DNA of 64,000 nt from Przewalskia tangutica (taxonomy: Eukaryota; Streptophyta; Magnoliopsida; Solanales; Solanaceae): positions 48,497,142-48,561,141 of the forward strand of contig CM056733.1 of NCBI GenBank assembly GCA_029844215.1. Reading direction: 5' to 3'. Of the stretch, positions 36,501-48,691 are shown piece after piece. The notes beneath the pieces were generated by a model. It saw only the letters and a program-made list of their open reading frames with translations, was not told where the DNA came from and searched no databases. A program made the translations under genes and the position numbers. Positions within the stretch are counted from its first letter, which is position 1. Every line of letters begins with the position of its first letter.

Positions 36501-36725
36501 GTGAGTCCCTGTCTTGATGTAACTGGTTATATGTTATATACTGTAGTTTGGTCATCATACATGTCTCCTGCTTTATATAGACTATTATGATTTCATTTAC
36601 AGTATTTACTGATTCATACTTGGTACTGTTATCGACCTCCTTCGGGGCGTGCGTCATGCCGCAGTAGAGGTACATCTACCGTCGATCCCCGCGTTTAGGA
36701 TCTCATTTCAGCGTTTGGGAAGCTC
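33570..36725 (+). repeat. E7 5' LTR, first part
   Basis: U3 palindrome (33783-33800, one base changed), 12-base-type repeats near 33880-33925, TATAAATA at 34017-34024, modules near 35105-35155, core near 35575-35642, and the variable slot at about 36060-36330 with imperfect ~60-base repeats (GGTATC, CACTTGCC). Interrupted at about 36725 by E8 within GGGAAGCTC. Confidence 0.88.
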
Positions 36726-39133
36726 GCCACGACTGCCTGGCCCGTGGATCGTGCCTTACCGGCACCCAAGTAGTCATACATCGAGAAATCGGAAATATAA
36801 AACAAGACATGAAACGATTTATAAAATAAGACACGCTTTATGTGAGAAAACACCGCTTTTCGCATATATATATAATCATAGTTCAAAGCTACATCCGACA
36901 TCGCATAACATGACTACTGCACCTAAGGAAATATACAACTATGGCGGGACAGGCCCGCCATACCTCGATCAGACAAAACTATCTACAACGGGAGATCATA
37001 CCAAAAGTAGAGCCTCCAAGAGATGGAGCTCCGACACCAACGTAGAGATCCTAAGAATGCGGATCTAGCACTGCTGCCCTTACCTGCGGCATGAACGCAG
37101 CCCCAAGGAGGTCGATAACAGTACTAAGTATGCGAAATCAGAAAGTACTTAAATGAAACATATCATTTTTAAAACCGTTTACAAATATGTATGAAACAAC
37201 CAAGGAAACCGCATAGTGCCACATCACAAACAAGAGCAACAATAGGTAATCAGAATGAGTCTTGTCTAGGCCGCGAATGATCGAAACAGGCCACTCGCCC
37301 CATCATCATTCTCGCAGCCTAATCTCGACTCCGAGTCCGCATAGGCCACTCACACGTGGCCCGCATGAGGTATAACCCCGCATCGAGGGTAGCTACTCCT
37401 CGGCATCGTCCCGACTCATTGTCCGCATGGCCACACAGACCGCATGAGGTATAACCCCGCATACTAACCTGGAACTCTCGTAGCTCCGCATAGGCCCCCT
37501 GGACCCGCATGAGGTATTCTCGAATCATGGTCCCAGACCGCCTGAGTCTACCCCGCATCGGAGGGCAGCTTAACCCCCGGTATCATCTCAAGAGGTGAGT
37601 GATAGTATAACAACTTATCTTTAAACAACATAAGCACAACAAGGATACTCACCTATACAAACGTTTACAAGATACTAACACACATAGCATCATATCATGT
37701 CTATTTATCAAACCATCTTTATTATTCTTTTCACAATACAAGTCTGTTATAAACACATAGGCAAACTTGTTTCTTTTATAAATCTTAAATGGTTATACTT
37801 ACTTCCCATAAAGCTAGTATAACTCTTAAGCTTCTGTTTTAAAAACCAATTAGTTCTCTTCTGTTAATATGATTCAGTAGTCTTTTGAAATGTTTTCAGT
37901 TCTTTATTATTCAGGCTTAAGCCGTGAGGCATTGCCGTAAGTATTATTCAGGCTTAAGCCGTGAGGCATTGCCGTAAGTATTATTCAGGCTTAAGTCAAA
38001 GACATTGCCGTAGTTATATTGTAAAATATCATGCTTTAGGAAGAATCACATACCTTCTCAAATAAAACCACCGCCAAGTGAATATGTCACGCAGAGAGTC
38101 ACCTATAATAGTCACAGATATCTATTAAAGACTACTCAAGGTCATTCTAAACAGGGGTTCATAATTCTACTGAAGTCGGGCAGCACTTCCTACCCGGTGA
38201 GCTATATAAGTTCATCTGTGAAAACAAATTCCTATGTAAGTCAGTTTGATTATTCCTCTTTAAACCCTTCTAAGTGATTAATACTTCAATTCTATTCGTG
38301 ATAGACTTCTAAGTATTTATACCTATTCTTATACTATAACAGGAAGTCTTCTCTAATTCAAAAGAGGGTTAGGATTATTACCTCGGTAAGCCCAATAATA
38401 TCCTAGAAAAAGTCGCGCCTGAGCAAGGTTTTGCTCCTAAGTTGTATGCTCCAAGAACCTTAGAAGTTCTTCACAACTTCTACTAAGTACTAAGGTATTT
38501 GGGCTAGGGTATTTTGGGCATTATAACGATACAAGAAGGTAACTTTTCTACCAAGGGAGGGGGGTAGATTTTTGGCTAGGCTAGGGGGGGTATTCGGCCG
38601 AGGCCTTCACAAGGGGAGGGGGAGGAGTGTTGGACGAAAAGAGCTACAAAGGGAGAGGAGAGGATTTTCAAGACTTGGAAAGCTTTGTGGATGAAGAACT
38701 CTTCATCTTAAGGGGGGTATTTATAGGTCAAGAAGTGGCCAACCAATGGCCAAGATTTAGACAAGTGCAAGGCAAGTGTAGGGTGAGGATTAACTATACA
38801 CAAATATCCTACCAACTCCTTGACTTTGAACAAGGCACCAAAAACGTGCCAAACTTCATCAATTCGTCCAAATGGACGATTTCAAGTCCACAAATTGGAG
38901 GGTGCCAAGTGTCGCCCTCCCGTTGGTCCAAAATGTTTCGTCTCTCGGAAAAATCCGCAAAAATAAGAAATGGCATAGCCGGAATTTACTCTACGAAAGC
39001 TGTGGAAACGTTTCGTCGGAAAACGATTCTTTTAGTGAGTTGTGCCCAAAAAATCGTCCAAGCCTAAACTTTAAGGCTAAACTTTTTGTACGTATTCCCT
39101 TACGTACATACTCTGGAAATACGGGGTATAACA
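36726..39133 (-). repeat. E8 3' LTR
   Basis: Ends GGGGTATAACA at 39133. It holds the TATGCGG-type variable block (about 37310-37570), a 37-base triplicate (37905-38018), a reversed TATA box (38718-38725) and a weakened palindrome (38900-38917). The region 37680-37850 is identical to the right LTR until the first CTG, where the copies diverge. Confidence 0.88.
37905..38018 (-). repeat. 37-base tandem triplicate in E8 LTR
   Basis: Three units containing TATTATTCAGGCTTAAG followed by a GGCATTGCCGTAAG-type segment (period 37). The right LTR has the same array at about 45197-45300 with bases missing at CAGG and GCCG. A two-unit relative, reversed, is at about 4915-4981 in E1. Confidence 0.88.
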
Positions 39134-39168
39134 TTCTCCCCTCCTTAGAAACATTCGTCCCGAATGTT
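39134..39168 (-). promoter_or_regulatory. E8 polypurine tract and hairpin
   Basis: The purine run AAGGAGGGGAGAA on the minus strand abuts the LTR. The hairpin AACATTCG/TCC/CGAATGTT is at 39150-39168, identical to that of the gag-only elements. Confidence 0.85.
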
Positions 39169-39271
39169 CCTTCCCAAGACAGTTAACGATAAGATTCTTC
39201 ATAACTTAAACAGTTTGCAAATGCCACACGCGGCCACAAAACAACACTTAGGCATAAATGATAATGAAAAT

Positions 39272-40640
39272 TTACAAGTAGGAAAGTGAATTACCTGGAG
39301 GTGTGGGGAATAGGTGAGGATACTTCTGCCTCATGTCCTCCTCGGCCTCCCACGTCATCTCCTCCCTGAGCTCGTTCCGCCACAAGACTTTGACTAAGCC
39401 ACGCCCCGTCCGCAGACGCCTAACTTGACGATCGACTATCGCTATGGGAATCTCCTCATACGATAACCCTGGTCACCGACATCGTCAATCGGTGTACCCT
39501 AGATGGATCCCGATACATCTCCTCAAAGATAGATACGTGAAAAACCGGATGCACCGCCTCCGGATCGGACGGCAGATCCAACTCATAGCAACCTTGCCTA
39601 CCTCGCGACAATGCGAAACGCCCGATGTACCTAGGGCCGAGTTTCCCTTCTTCCCGAATCTCATCACACCCTTCATGGGTGACACCTTTAGGAAAACCCA
39701 ATCATGAACCTCGAACTCAAGATGCCGGCGGCGATGATCTCATATGACTTCGCCGACTCGAAGTGTCAATAGCCTCTCTGATAAGCCTCACCTTATCCAT
39801 CGCTGCTGTACCAACCGTCCCACTAGCCGCCTCGCCCACCTCGAACCAACCTATAGGCGATCTGCACTTCCTCCCATACAAGGCCTCATAAGGCGCCATC
39901 TCGAATCTTTGGAGTGGTAGCTATTATTATATGCGAACTCAACTAGAGGCAAATGATCCTCCCAACTACCACTAAAGTCAATAACACAGGCTCGCAGCAT
40001 ATCCTCAAGAGTCTGGATAGTGCGCTCTGCCTGTCCGTCTGTCTGTGGATGAAATGCAGTACTCAGGCTCACCTGCGTCCCTAAACCCCTCTGGAAGGAC
40101 CTCCGTAAGTTAGCCAGAACCGGGCTCCTGCATGCGATATGATCGGTAGGGACTCCATGCGATCGGCGATCTCTGATGTAAAGTCGGCATAATCCTCACC
40201 GAAAAGTCGTCCGACGGGAAGAAAGTGGGCTGATTTCGACAGCCTGTCGACGATAACCCATATAGAATCATGTCTCCTCTGAGTGCGAGGTAATCCTGTG
40301 ATGAAGTCCATGTTGATTACCTCCCACTTCCGTGTCGATCTCTATCGTCAGAATAAACCACCGGGCCTCGGTGCTCTACCTTCACCGCCGACAACACGCA
40401 TCGAGCTACGAACTCGCAACGTCCCTCTTCAAGCCATCCCACCAATACACGGATCTAAGGTCGTGATACATCTTGGTCGACCGGATGGATAGAGTAACGC
40501 CGCTTGTGTGCTTCCCAAGAACTCCGCCAAGTCCTCAAACATCCGAACACACATGCGCCTCAAACCTTAGCACCCCATCGGTGCTACCTAAAAAGGACCC
40601 TTGCCTCACGAAGAGTCAGATCACGATATCGAATCAAAGT
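39272..40640 (-). pseudogene. pol: E8 integrase and chromodomain, frameshifted
   Basis: Integrase inserts the element DNA; the chromodomain directs it to marked chromatin. On the minus strand, the zinc-binding region lies near 40340-40500 (damaged). The core then starts MDFITGLPRT (40311 downwards), with AFHPQTDGQAERTIQTLEDM near 39990-40065 and APYEALYGRKCRSP near 39850-39897. A GPY/F-like module (GPRYIGRF) lies near 39630. The chromodomain region 39275-39450 ends with TAA at 39272-39274. Several frameshifts separate these blocks, often beside CAG, CTG or CCG, so true inactivation is uncertain. Confidence 0.82.
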
Positions 40641-42190
40641 GGATCCTCGAATTGCCTCTTCACCTCCTCGACGATGGAAGACTCGGCAACCTCACGAACT
40701 CTAACCCCACTGCTATCAGAATCAATCAACCGGACACCAAGGCTCGCTAACTGATGCAAATCACGAACCATGTCCCTCCTCTCTAGCTGCACATCTGATA
40801 GGCTCCCCATCGACCTACGACTCAGAGCATCTGCCACAACATTGGCCTTCCCCGGGTGGTATAGGATATCAACATCGTAATCCTTAAGCAACTCTAACCA
40901 CCGTCTCTGTCGTAAGTTCGGCTCCTCCGTGAAGATATACCGAGGCTCTTGTGGTGCAGATAAATATCCACGTGAACCCCATACAAATAGTGCCTCCAGA
41001 TCTTCAAAGCGTGAATCACTACGCTAACTCCAAATCATGGGGGTAGTTCTCTCGTGTTTCTTCACCGGGATGCATATGCTATAACCCCGCCATGCTGCAT
41101 CAATACATCCCAACCCGATGCGACGCATCACAATACACGACATAACCATCCGACCCTCGGAAGAGTAAGAACGGGCGGTCGTCGCCTCTTTCAAGAATCG
41201 AAACCCCGCCACAAGCATCACCATCAAACTTGGCCGCCTTTCTCGAGTCACCTAGTCAATGGTGCGTAGATAGAAGCAAACTTCTCCACGAACCGATAAT
41301 AACTCGCAAGGCCCGAAATCGCGAACCTCTGCAGCGGAGTAGTAGGTCTCGCCAAGTCTGATCGCTTCGATCTTGGCGTATCAACTCGAATGCCATCACC
41401 GACAATATGCCCAAGAAACGCCATCAAGTCAACCAAAACTCACATTTGGAAAACTTGGCGTAAATCACTGGTCTGAGAACTGTCACAAGATCCTCAAATG
41501 CTCGCATGCTCCTCGCTTCTGGCGAGAATAAACCAAGATATCATCAATGAACACTATCACAAACGTGTCCAAAAATGGTTTGAACACTCGGTTCATCAAA
41601 TCCATGAATACCGCGAGCATTGGTCAACCCAAAAGACATGACCGAACTCATAATGCCCGCATCGTCCGAATGCGATCCTAGGGACATCCACCTCTCGACT
41701 CGCACTGATGATAGCCCGATCGCAGATCAATCTTGAGAAACATCTCGCACTGCAACCGGTCGAACAAATCATCAATCTGGGGAGGGGGTATTCGTTTAAT
41801 GGTCACCTTGTTCACCGCTGTAATCAACACATGCGCAGCGTCCCGCCCTTCTTCTTCACGAACAATACCGCGCTGGGGAGAAACACTGGGCCTAATGAAG
41901 CCCTTTCTCTAGCAAATCCCTAAGCCGATCCTTGACTCTCTCAACTCGGGCGGTGCCATTCTCGTATGGCGGAATGGAAATAGGCCGAGTATCCGCAATA
42001 TGTCAATACAAAACTCAATCTCCTCTCGGGAGGATACCCGAGGTCATCCGAAACACGTGCTGGGAACTCACGACTACGGAATCGTCAAAATCTGCACCGC
42101 ACCTCGATCAAACACCCGAACTAGATGGTAGATATACCCTTCTCGCACCATCTTCCTAGCCTTGAGGTAGGAAATAAACCTACCCTCGGC
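40641..42190 (-). pseudogene. pol: E8 reverse transcriptase and RNase H, frameshifted
   Basis: Together these copy the RNA into DNA and remove the RNA strand. The polymerase active-site box FIDDILVYS reads cleanly, with the paired Asp codons at 41540-41545. An upstream GFIRPSVSP motif lies near 41865-41890. RNase H shows YCDAS near 41125, DLELA near 41030, and a LKDYDVDILYHPGKANVVAD segment at about 40830-40891. Frames shift at least every 100-200 bases. Length and order match the clade. Confidence 0.82.
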
Positions 42191-42560
42191 GATACCGTGC
42201 TCTCCCACTCAACAACCGGCCTCAGAAACCGGAACTGCTACTCTCTCTCTGCAGTCTACATTTGCATAGCAAGAGGCTAGCCAATCCATACCCATAATCA
42301 CGTCGAAGTCAATCATCTCCAACTCTATCAAGTCGGCTAGTGGTCCGACGATCAGAATGGTCACAGACAAGCCCTATATACCCGCCGAGCTACCACCGAA
42401 TCACCCATGGCGTAGCTACCTCGAAAGGTCTATGGACTCGTGCTCTATCCCTATCCTACTAGCAACAAGGGAGATATATAGGGACAGAGTAGAACACGGT
42501 TCTATCTAGGCATAAACATCAAACCCAGAATCGATAAGGTACCTGTGGCGACAACGGTGA
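42191..42560 (-). pseudogene. pol: E8 aspartic protease region, frameshifted
   Basis: Between gag and reverse transcriptase. A motif typical of the protease-to-polymerase linker in this clade, DVIMGMDWLASCYANVDC, is clean at about 42245-42310. Upstream, near 42490-42520, is GFDVYA followed by a segment where the catalytic Asp-Ser/Thr-Gly would lie, damaged by a stop. It cuts the gag-pol polyprotein. Confidence 0.7.
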
Positions 42561-43824
42561 GGCCTCACGATCCCGCTTACCGGACAAAGCATAAATGCGG
42601 TTACGAGGACCGCTAGAATCGACACGAGCCACGACCTGCCGCGACTGGCGACCCATGAGCACCACGCCCGGGCGAGTAACTAGGAGATGATGAAGCGGCC
42701 ACGAACTCGAAGGCGGGTCCTACCACCGCCACGCCTGGCCTGATCCGCCGCAAAGTGACTGGCCGCCACAATCGTAACAAGATCCATAAGTAGTACCACA
42801 CTTCGTAATGGGATCTACCGCACGGCCACACCGGGGTGGTCCCGACGCCGCACTCTGCTACTCGACATCCGAAGCCCCGCCCTGGTGCGCCCTCGAAAAC
42901 TCGGCAGGCCTTGAGGACGGTCGCAGAGTGCTCGAGCCGGGCCGTGGTGCGAATCTAGATCGCCGCCGAGGCCGCCCACCACGATAACCACCGGAAGACC
43001 CTCCCGCCCCGCCTTCTTCTCGCTGTCGCCCACTCGTCGACCTCTGCGCCTCGCATCCAAGGGCGTGAGCTGCACGCGGTAATGTCCATACCCTGGAGAG
43101 AAACCCCGCACATGACTCGGCCATATAGTCGTCTAGCCCTGACATAGCGGTGTACCCTATCCTCCATATCTGCTACCAATCTTTGGGACATATCGAGCCA
43201 ATGAATCAAACTCGACATTGTACTCCCGACAAGGTCGTCCTTCTGCCTCAAAGATAAAAATCTATCGGCCGCGCCTCCTCATCTGCGAGGCAAGAAGTGA
43301 GCGAGGAAAGCCTCGAGAACTCATCCCAAATGGGACGCGTGCTCTCCGGGATAACTCCCATGAATCAAACCAATCGATCGCGGTATCACGCGACCTATGT
43401 GAACCAAAGATCACGGACTCGGTCTCCGACGCCCGATCACTCTCAAAATCCTTCAAGCGACGGATGAACTCCTGCGGATCATCCTCGGCCTCGACCCATA
43501 AAACTCCGGGGCTACAACTCAAGAAGTCTCGTAGCCTCAAACTCTACGCCTCGGGTGAACAACGGCACGACCGAGCTGAGCTGAATCGCCGCATCCAGCC
43601 TCTCTCAGACGGGCCACAACTTTAGCCAAAAGTGGGCCATCTCTTTGTACCCTAACTCCGCCCCAGCCGTGGGACGGGAGGTGTGGGTGCTGTGGTCTGT
43701 CTGGGCCGGGCGGCGTCATAGAACTCGCCGTCTCGTATAGACCGGGCTGAGCCCTCGTGACTGGGTGTCTGCTAGCGCCTCTCGGCCGCTTGCCTTCAGG
43801 CCCGGTTGCCTTACGTGGAGGCAT
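42561..43824 (-). pseudogene. gag: E8 gag, frameshifted
   Basis: Starts MPPRKATGPEG at 43824 (an upstream in-frame ATG at 43830 is possible; MPPRKAT is shared with E1, so I favour 43824). Blocks follow: RLRDFL near 43540, EFIRRLKDFESDRASETESV near 43430-43490, RDTAIDWFDSW near 43360-43390. A damaged zinc knuckle (SCYDCGGQ) lies near 42750-42800. Several open blocks of 70-100 codons overlap in different frames. Confidence 0.78.
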
Positions 43825-43932
43825 AATCATTCTAGAAAGGAATACGTTAGAGGGTCCAACCTATAACAACTCTAAAGCACGATCTCGGAATGAGAAGAAT
43901 GGAAACCAATCCTAAATATCCTATAGCCTCAC

Positions 43933-44022
43933 GATTATTGGTGTGGTGCACAACACACCGATAATCAAGACTCTACTAGATACGATCTCAGACACTTTCC
44001 GAGGATTAAGCGCTCGATACCA
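43933..44022 (-). promoter_or_regulatory. E8 leader hairpin and primer binding site
   Basis: The hairpin arms 43933-43945 and 43954-43966 around GTGCACAA are identical to E2's. The primer site, TGGTATCGAGCGC on the minus strand, is at 44010-44022, with the same missing A in the CAG as in E2, E4 and E7. Confidence 0.82.
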
Positions 44023-44026
44023 CTTT

Positions 44027-46404
44027 TGTCACGACCCGTTCGGCCCGTGGATCGTGCCTTACCGGCACCCAAGTAGTCATACATCGAGAAATCGGAAATA
44101 TAAAACAAGACATGAAACAGATTTATAAAATAAGACACGATTTATGAGAAAACACCGCTTTTCGCATATATATATAATCATAGTTCGAAGCATACATCCG
44201 AAATCGCATAACATGACTACGAACCTCTAAGGAAATATACAACTATGGCGGGACAGGGCCCGCCATACCTCGATCGCATAAAACTATCTACAACAGGAGA
44301 TCATACCAAAAGTAGAGCCTCGGAAGAGATGGAGCTCCCGACACTAACGTAGAGATCCTAAGAATGCGGATCTAGCACCGCTTGCCCTTACTGCGGCATG
44401 AACGCGGCCCCAAGGAGGTCGATAACAGTACTAAGTATGCGAAATCAAAGTACTTAAATGAAACATATCATTTTTAAAACCGGTTTACAAATATGTATGA
44501 AACAACCAAGGAAACCGCATATAGTGCCACATCACAAACAAGAGCAACAATAGGTAATCAGAATGAGTCTTGTCTAGGCCGCGAATGATCGAAACAGGCC
44601 ACTCGCCCCATCATCATTCTCGCAAGCCTAATCTGGACTCCGGTCCGCATAGGCCACTCACGGGCCCGCATGAGGTATAACCCGCATCGAGGGTAGCTAC
44701 TCCTCGGCATCGCCTGGACTCATTGTCCGCATGGCCACGCATCGCGTGAGGTATAACCCCGCATACTAACACGAACTCGTAGCTCGCATAGGCCCTGGAC
44801 CCGCATGAGGTATTCTCGAATCATGGTCCCAGACCGCCTGAGTCTACCCCGCATCGGAGGGCAGCTTAACCCCCGGGTATCATCTCAAGAGGTGAGTGAT
44901 AGTATAACAACTTATCTTTAAACAACATAAGCACAACAAGGATACTCACCTATACAAACGTTTACAAGATACTAACACACATAGCATCATATCATGTCTA
45001 TTTATCAAACCATCTTTATTATTCTTTTCACAATACAAGTCTGTTATAAACACATAGGCAAACTTGTTTCTTTTATAAATCTTAAATGGTTATACTTACT
45101 TCCCATAAAGCTAGTATAACTCTTAAGCTTCGCTTTAAAACCAATTAGTTCTCTTACATAATATCATTGAGTCTTTTGAAATGTTTTGATTCTTTATTAT
45201 TCAAAGCTTAAGCCGTGAGGCATTGCCGTAAGTATTATTCAGCTTAAGCCGAGGCATTCACGTAAGTATTATTCAGCTTAAGTCAAAGACATTGCCGTAG
45301 TTATATTGTAAAATATCATGCTTTAGGAAGAATCACATACCTTCTCAAATAAAACCACCGCCAAGTGAATATGTCGCGCAGAGAGTCACCTATAATAGTC
45401 ACAGATATCTATTAAAGACTACTCAAGGTCATTCTAAGCAGGGGTTCATAATTCTACGATAAGTCGGCAAGACTTCCCTACCCGTGAGCTATATAAGTCT
45501 CATGTGAAAACAAAGTCCTATGTAAGTACTGATTTGATTATTCCTCTTTTAAACCCTTCTAAGTGATTAATACTTCAATTCTATTACGTGATATACTTCT
45601 AAGTATTTATACCTATTCTTATACTATAACAAGTAAGTATTCTCTAATTCAAAAGAGGGTTAGGATTATTACCTCAGTAAGCCCAATAATATCCTAGAAA
45701 AGTCGCGCTGAGCAAGGTTTTGCTCTAAGTTGTATGCTCCAGAACCTTAGAAGTTCTTCACAACTTCTACTAAGTACTAAGGTATTTGGGCTAGGGTATT
45801 TTGGGCATTATAACGATACAAGAAGGTAACTTTTCTACCAAGGGAGGGGGTAGATTTTTGGCTAGGCTAGGGGGTATTCTAGAGGCCTTCACAGGGAGGA
45901 GGAGGAGTGTTGGACTGAAAAGAGCTACAAAGGGAGAGGAGAGGATTTTCAAGACTTGGAAAGCTTTGTGGATGAAGAACTCTTCATCTTAAGGGGGGTA
46001 TTTATAGGTCAAGAGGTGGCCAACCAATGGCCAAGATTTAGACAAGTGCAAGGCAAGTGTAGGGTGAGGATTAACTATACACAAATATCCTACCAACTCC
46101 TTGACTTTGAACAAGGCACCAAAAACGTGCCAAACTTCATCAATTCGTCCAAATGGACGATTTCAAGTCCACAAATTGGAGGGTGCCAAGTGTCGCCCTC
46201 CCGTTGGTCCAAAATGTTTCGTCTCTCGGAAAAATCCGCAAAATAAGAAATGGCATAGCGGAATTTACTCTGAAAGTCGGGAAGCGTTTCGTCGGAAAAC
46301 GATTCTTTTAGTGAGTTGTGCCCAAAAAATCGTCAAGCCTAAATTTTAAGGCTAAACTTTTTATGCGTATTCCTTACGTACATACTGCAAATACGAGGTA
46401 TAAC
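44027..46404 (-). repeat. E8 5' LTR
   Basis: From TGTCACGACCCG at 44027 to TATAAC at 46404, with the final A unreadable. It has a reversed TATA box (45999-46006), the 37-base repeats (45197-45300) and the TATGCGG block (about 44590-44860). No conserved core of the gag-only class is present. Confidence 0.88.
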
Positions 46405-46719
46405 GACTCAGTTCCGTCGGAGCTTATCTTTGGTATGTTACCCCAGTCGTAAGTTCTTATGCGTTCGGGGTATGGCGGGGCCCTGTCCGTCATAGTTGTT
46501 GTATAAATCTTAGAGTGCATGTAATCTTGTTGTGGCGGGGTTGTAAAAGGATTAAAGCTGTTCAGTTTTATGTATATCTTGAAGGCAAGCTGTTTTGGTT
46601 GCTTTGTTTATTTACTATATCTCATTTCATGTGTAAAGTTTTTATTTCGCTGGTTTTCTCGATGTTGTATCACTAGGGTGCGGGGTAAGGCACGATGTGG
46701 GCCGATTTTGGGCGTTACA
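46405..46719 (+). repeat. E7 5' LTR, second part
   Basis: Resumes E7's LTR after E8, matching 51795-52122 of the 3' LTR, and ends GGGCGTTACA at 46719. Confidence 0.85.
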
Positions 46720-46807
46720 AGTGGTATCGAGCGATTAATCCTCGGAAAGTGTCTGACGTGTCTAGTAAGTCCGGATTATCGGTGTGTTGTGCACCACATC
46801 TATAATC
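46720..46807 (+). promoter_or_regulatory. E7 primer binding site and leader hairpin
   Basis: The primer site TGGTATCGAGCG is at 46722-46733. The hairpin arms are 46774-46786 and 46795-46807 around TTGTGCAC. Confidence 0.82.
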
Positions 46808-46914
46808 GTCGAGGCTATAGGACATTTAGGATTGGTTTCCATTCTTCTCATTACGAGATCGTGCCTTAGAAGGTGTGATAAGATTGGACCCTCGGCGTGT
46901 TTCGTTTTACGATT

Positions 46915-48046
46915 ATGCCTCTGCGAAAAGGCAACGGGCCCAGAAGGGCAAAGCGCGAAGGATCTGCGAGTAAACGTGGCGAGACCACAAGACACGAGCC
47001 TCGATCCGCGATGCAGGCGAGAGAGAGATGAGTTACAAGTGGGCGATTAATGGCGGGGTTGTGGCGAACTTGAGGATAAGTGGGCCGGCCGATTCGATGC
47101 ACCGATGGTTCACCTAGATCGAGATAGTTCGAGGCTACGGGATTTTACGAGTTGTAGGCGCGAGTTTTATGGGTCGAGGCACGAGGATGATCGCAGGAGT
47201 TCATCCAAGCGATTCTGACGGATCATGAGAGTGATCAAGGCATCGGAGATCGAGTCGGTGGCCCTAGGTTCACATCAACTGCGTGATACCGCAGTCGACT
47301 GGTTTGATTCTTGGGGCTGTCGGGGAGAGCATGCACTTCGGCGGTATGGAGCGAGTTCTCGAGGCCTTTCTTGCACATTTCTTGCCTCCCGGATGAGAGG
47401 GCTCGGGCGGCGATTTTTGGTGTTCTGGCGAGCAGGCGTCTGGTTCGGGAGTACAATGTGGAGTTCGACTCATTGGCGATGCGTCCGCGTTAGTAGCTAG
47501 TATGGAGGATCGAGTGCACCGATATGTTCTGAGGTTCGATGATTGCCTTGCGAGAGTTGTTGGTGTAGCTCTTGGTGGGCATGGACATTACGCGTCGCGT
47601 ATACACTTGGATGTGAGCGGATAAATCGACGGAATGACCAAATCGGCGAAGAGGCGAGCAGCGAGGTCCTTTGGTGACTTTCGAGGCGGACCTCAAAGAA
47701 GTGAACTAGTTATGTACCTCCGTCGGACTGAGTGGTCCTCCCGGCTTTCGGGACGCCGGGATATTCGGGAAGCGGTCGGGGCTCCTGTGTTTGATTTTGA
47801 GGAGCGGAGTGCTCGCGGATGAGGTTGCCCTTGTCTCGGTGTGGCGTTGTGGAAAGCTTCAGGGAGAGTGTCGTACTAACTCGGGAGATTGTTATTTTTG
47901 CGGCCAGCAGGCCATCTGCAAGAGATCAGGCCGAGTAGCGGTAGGATAGCATGGACTCTTAGGCGATTCGGGTTCTTCACCTTCCGTAGCCAGCAGATGT
48001 TCGTGCCGGAAGGCCGGTAAGTCGCGGTGGGAGTTCCAGATTTTAG
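46915..48046 (+). pseudogene. gag: E7 gag, frameshifted, full length
   Basis: ATG at 46915 (MPLRK-type start). Blocks collinear with E1 and E8 gag: a VIKASEIESVALGSHQLRDT segment near 47228-47290, AVDWFDSW near 47290-47315, and a zinc-knuckle region near 47825-47930 (GDCYFCGQ). It ends TAG at 48044-48046, at the same place as E3's clean gag end. About 377 codons if read through. Breaks sit at positions where E3 or E8 show an intact CAG or CCG. No pol follows. Confidence 0.75.
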
Positions 48047-48691
48047 CGGTCCTTGAACCGCCTAGTTTGTATATCCTTAACCTCTGAGTTTTGTTGTATT
48101 GATGTTGTTGATGTGTTTAATGTTATGTTTGGATAGCTTTGTGCTAAAATGTGATTTAGAAACACAGTTAGTGAAAAGGGTAAGTCACAGGTAGTGTGAG
48201 ATGGAAGTGGTAGCTTTCATGATGTGAAATAGTAAGATTGTTCGGATCGGGAACAAGAGTTGGCGATTGGGGTCGGGTTGAGGACCATTTGCGGGTCAAC
48301 GTAACCGGTTTAAGTGGGTCGATTCTGGGTGGTCCGCGGTGGTAGGGTCGAGGGTGCTAGGCCCAGTTTAGATGACCATCGTATGAGTTCGTGGATGCGT
48401 TCGATCGAATCAGTTCGTGAAGGCGGGAATGGCCTTAGAAATCGAGGTTAGTGAGATGACCAAGTTTGGAGGTAGTGACTCGAGGTTGGAAAGCGAGCGT
48501 TGTGAAGTGTGGTGCGGATACTAGAACGAGTTCGGTGTTCGTGGCGAGTACTACGAGAAAGGGAAAAGTGAGCGTATGTTTTGTGGCGGTGTGGCATGAT
48601 TGTTTTCGTGCGTATAGCGGTGAAGACTATCTCGGCGCTGTTTGTTTTGAGACCTTGAAGGAACATTCGGACGAATGTTTCTAAGGGAGAA
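48047..48691 (+). other. E7 noncoding interior, hairpin and polypurine tract
   Basis: A short version of the common post-gag module. The hairpin is at 48662-48679 with one loop base missing, followed by a purine run ending at the LTR edge. Confidence 0.75.

Larger units (their letters stand above)
36726..46404 (-). mobile_element. E8: near full-length gag-pol LTR retrotransposon
   Basis: A minus-strand element of 9.7 kb: 5' LTR 44027-46404 (2,378 bases), interior 39134-44026 (4,893 bases), 3' LTR about 36726-39133. The interior carries gag, protease, reverse transcriptase, RNase H, integrase and chromodomain in order, the normal length for the Tekay/Del clade. Frames are broken at many points. 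The target duplication is imperfect (AGCTC at 36721-36725, GACTC at 46405-46409), and the left LTR end has lost its TG. It is the best candidate relative of a helper for the gag-only elements. Confidence 0.88.

Noticed and set aside
36649..37068. 139-codon open frame on the plus strand
   Set aside because: It crosses the junction between E7 and E8 LTRs and has no domain; a chance frame in joined noncoding DNA.
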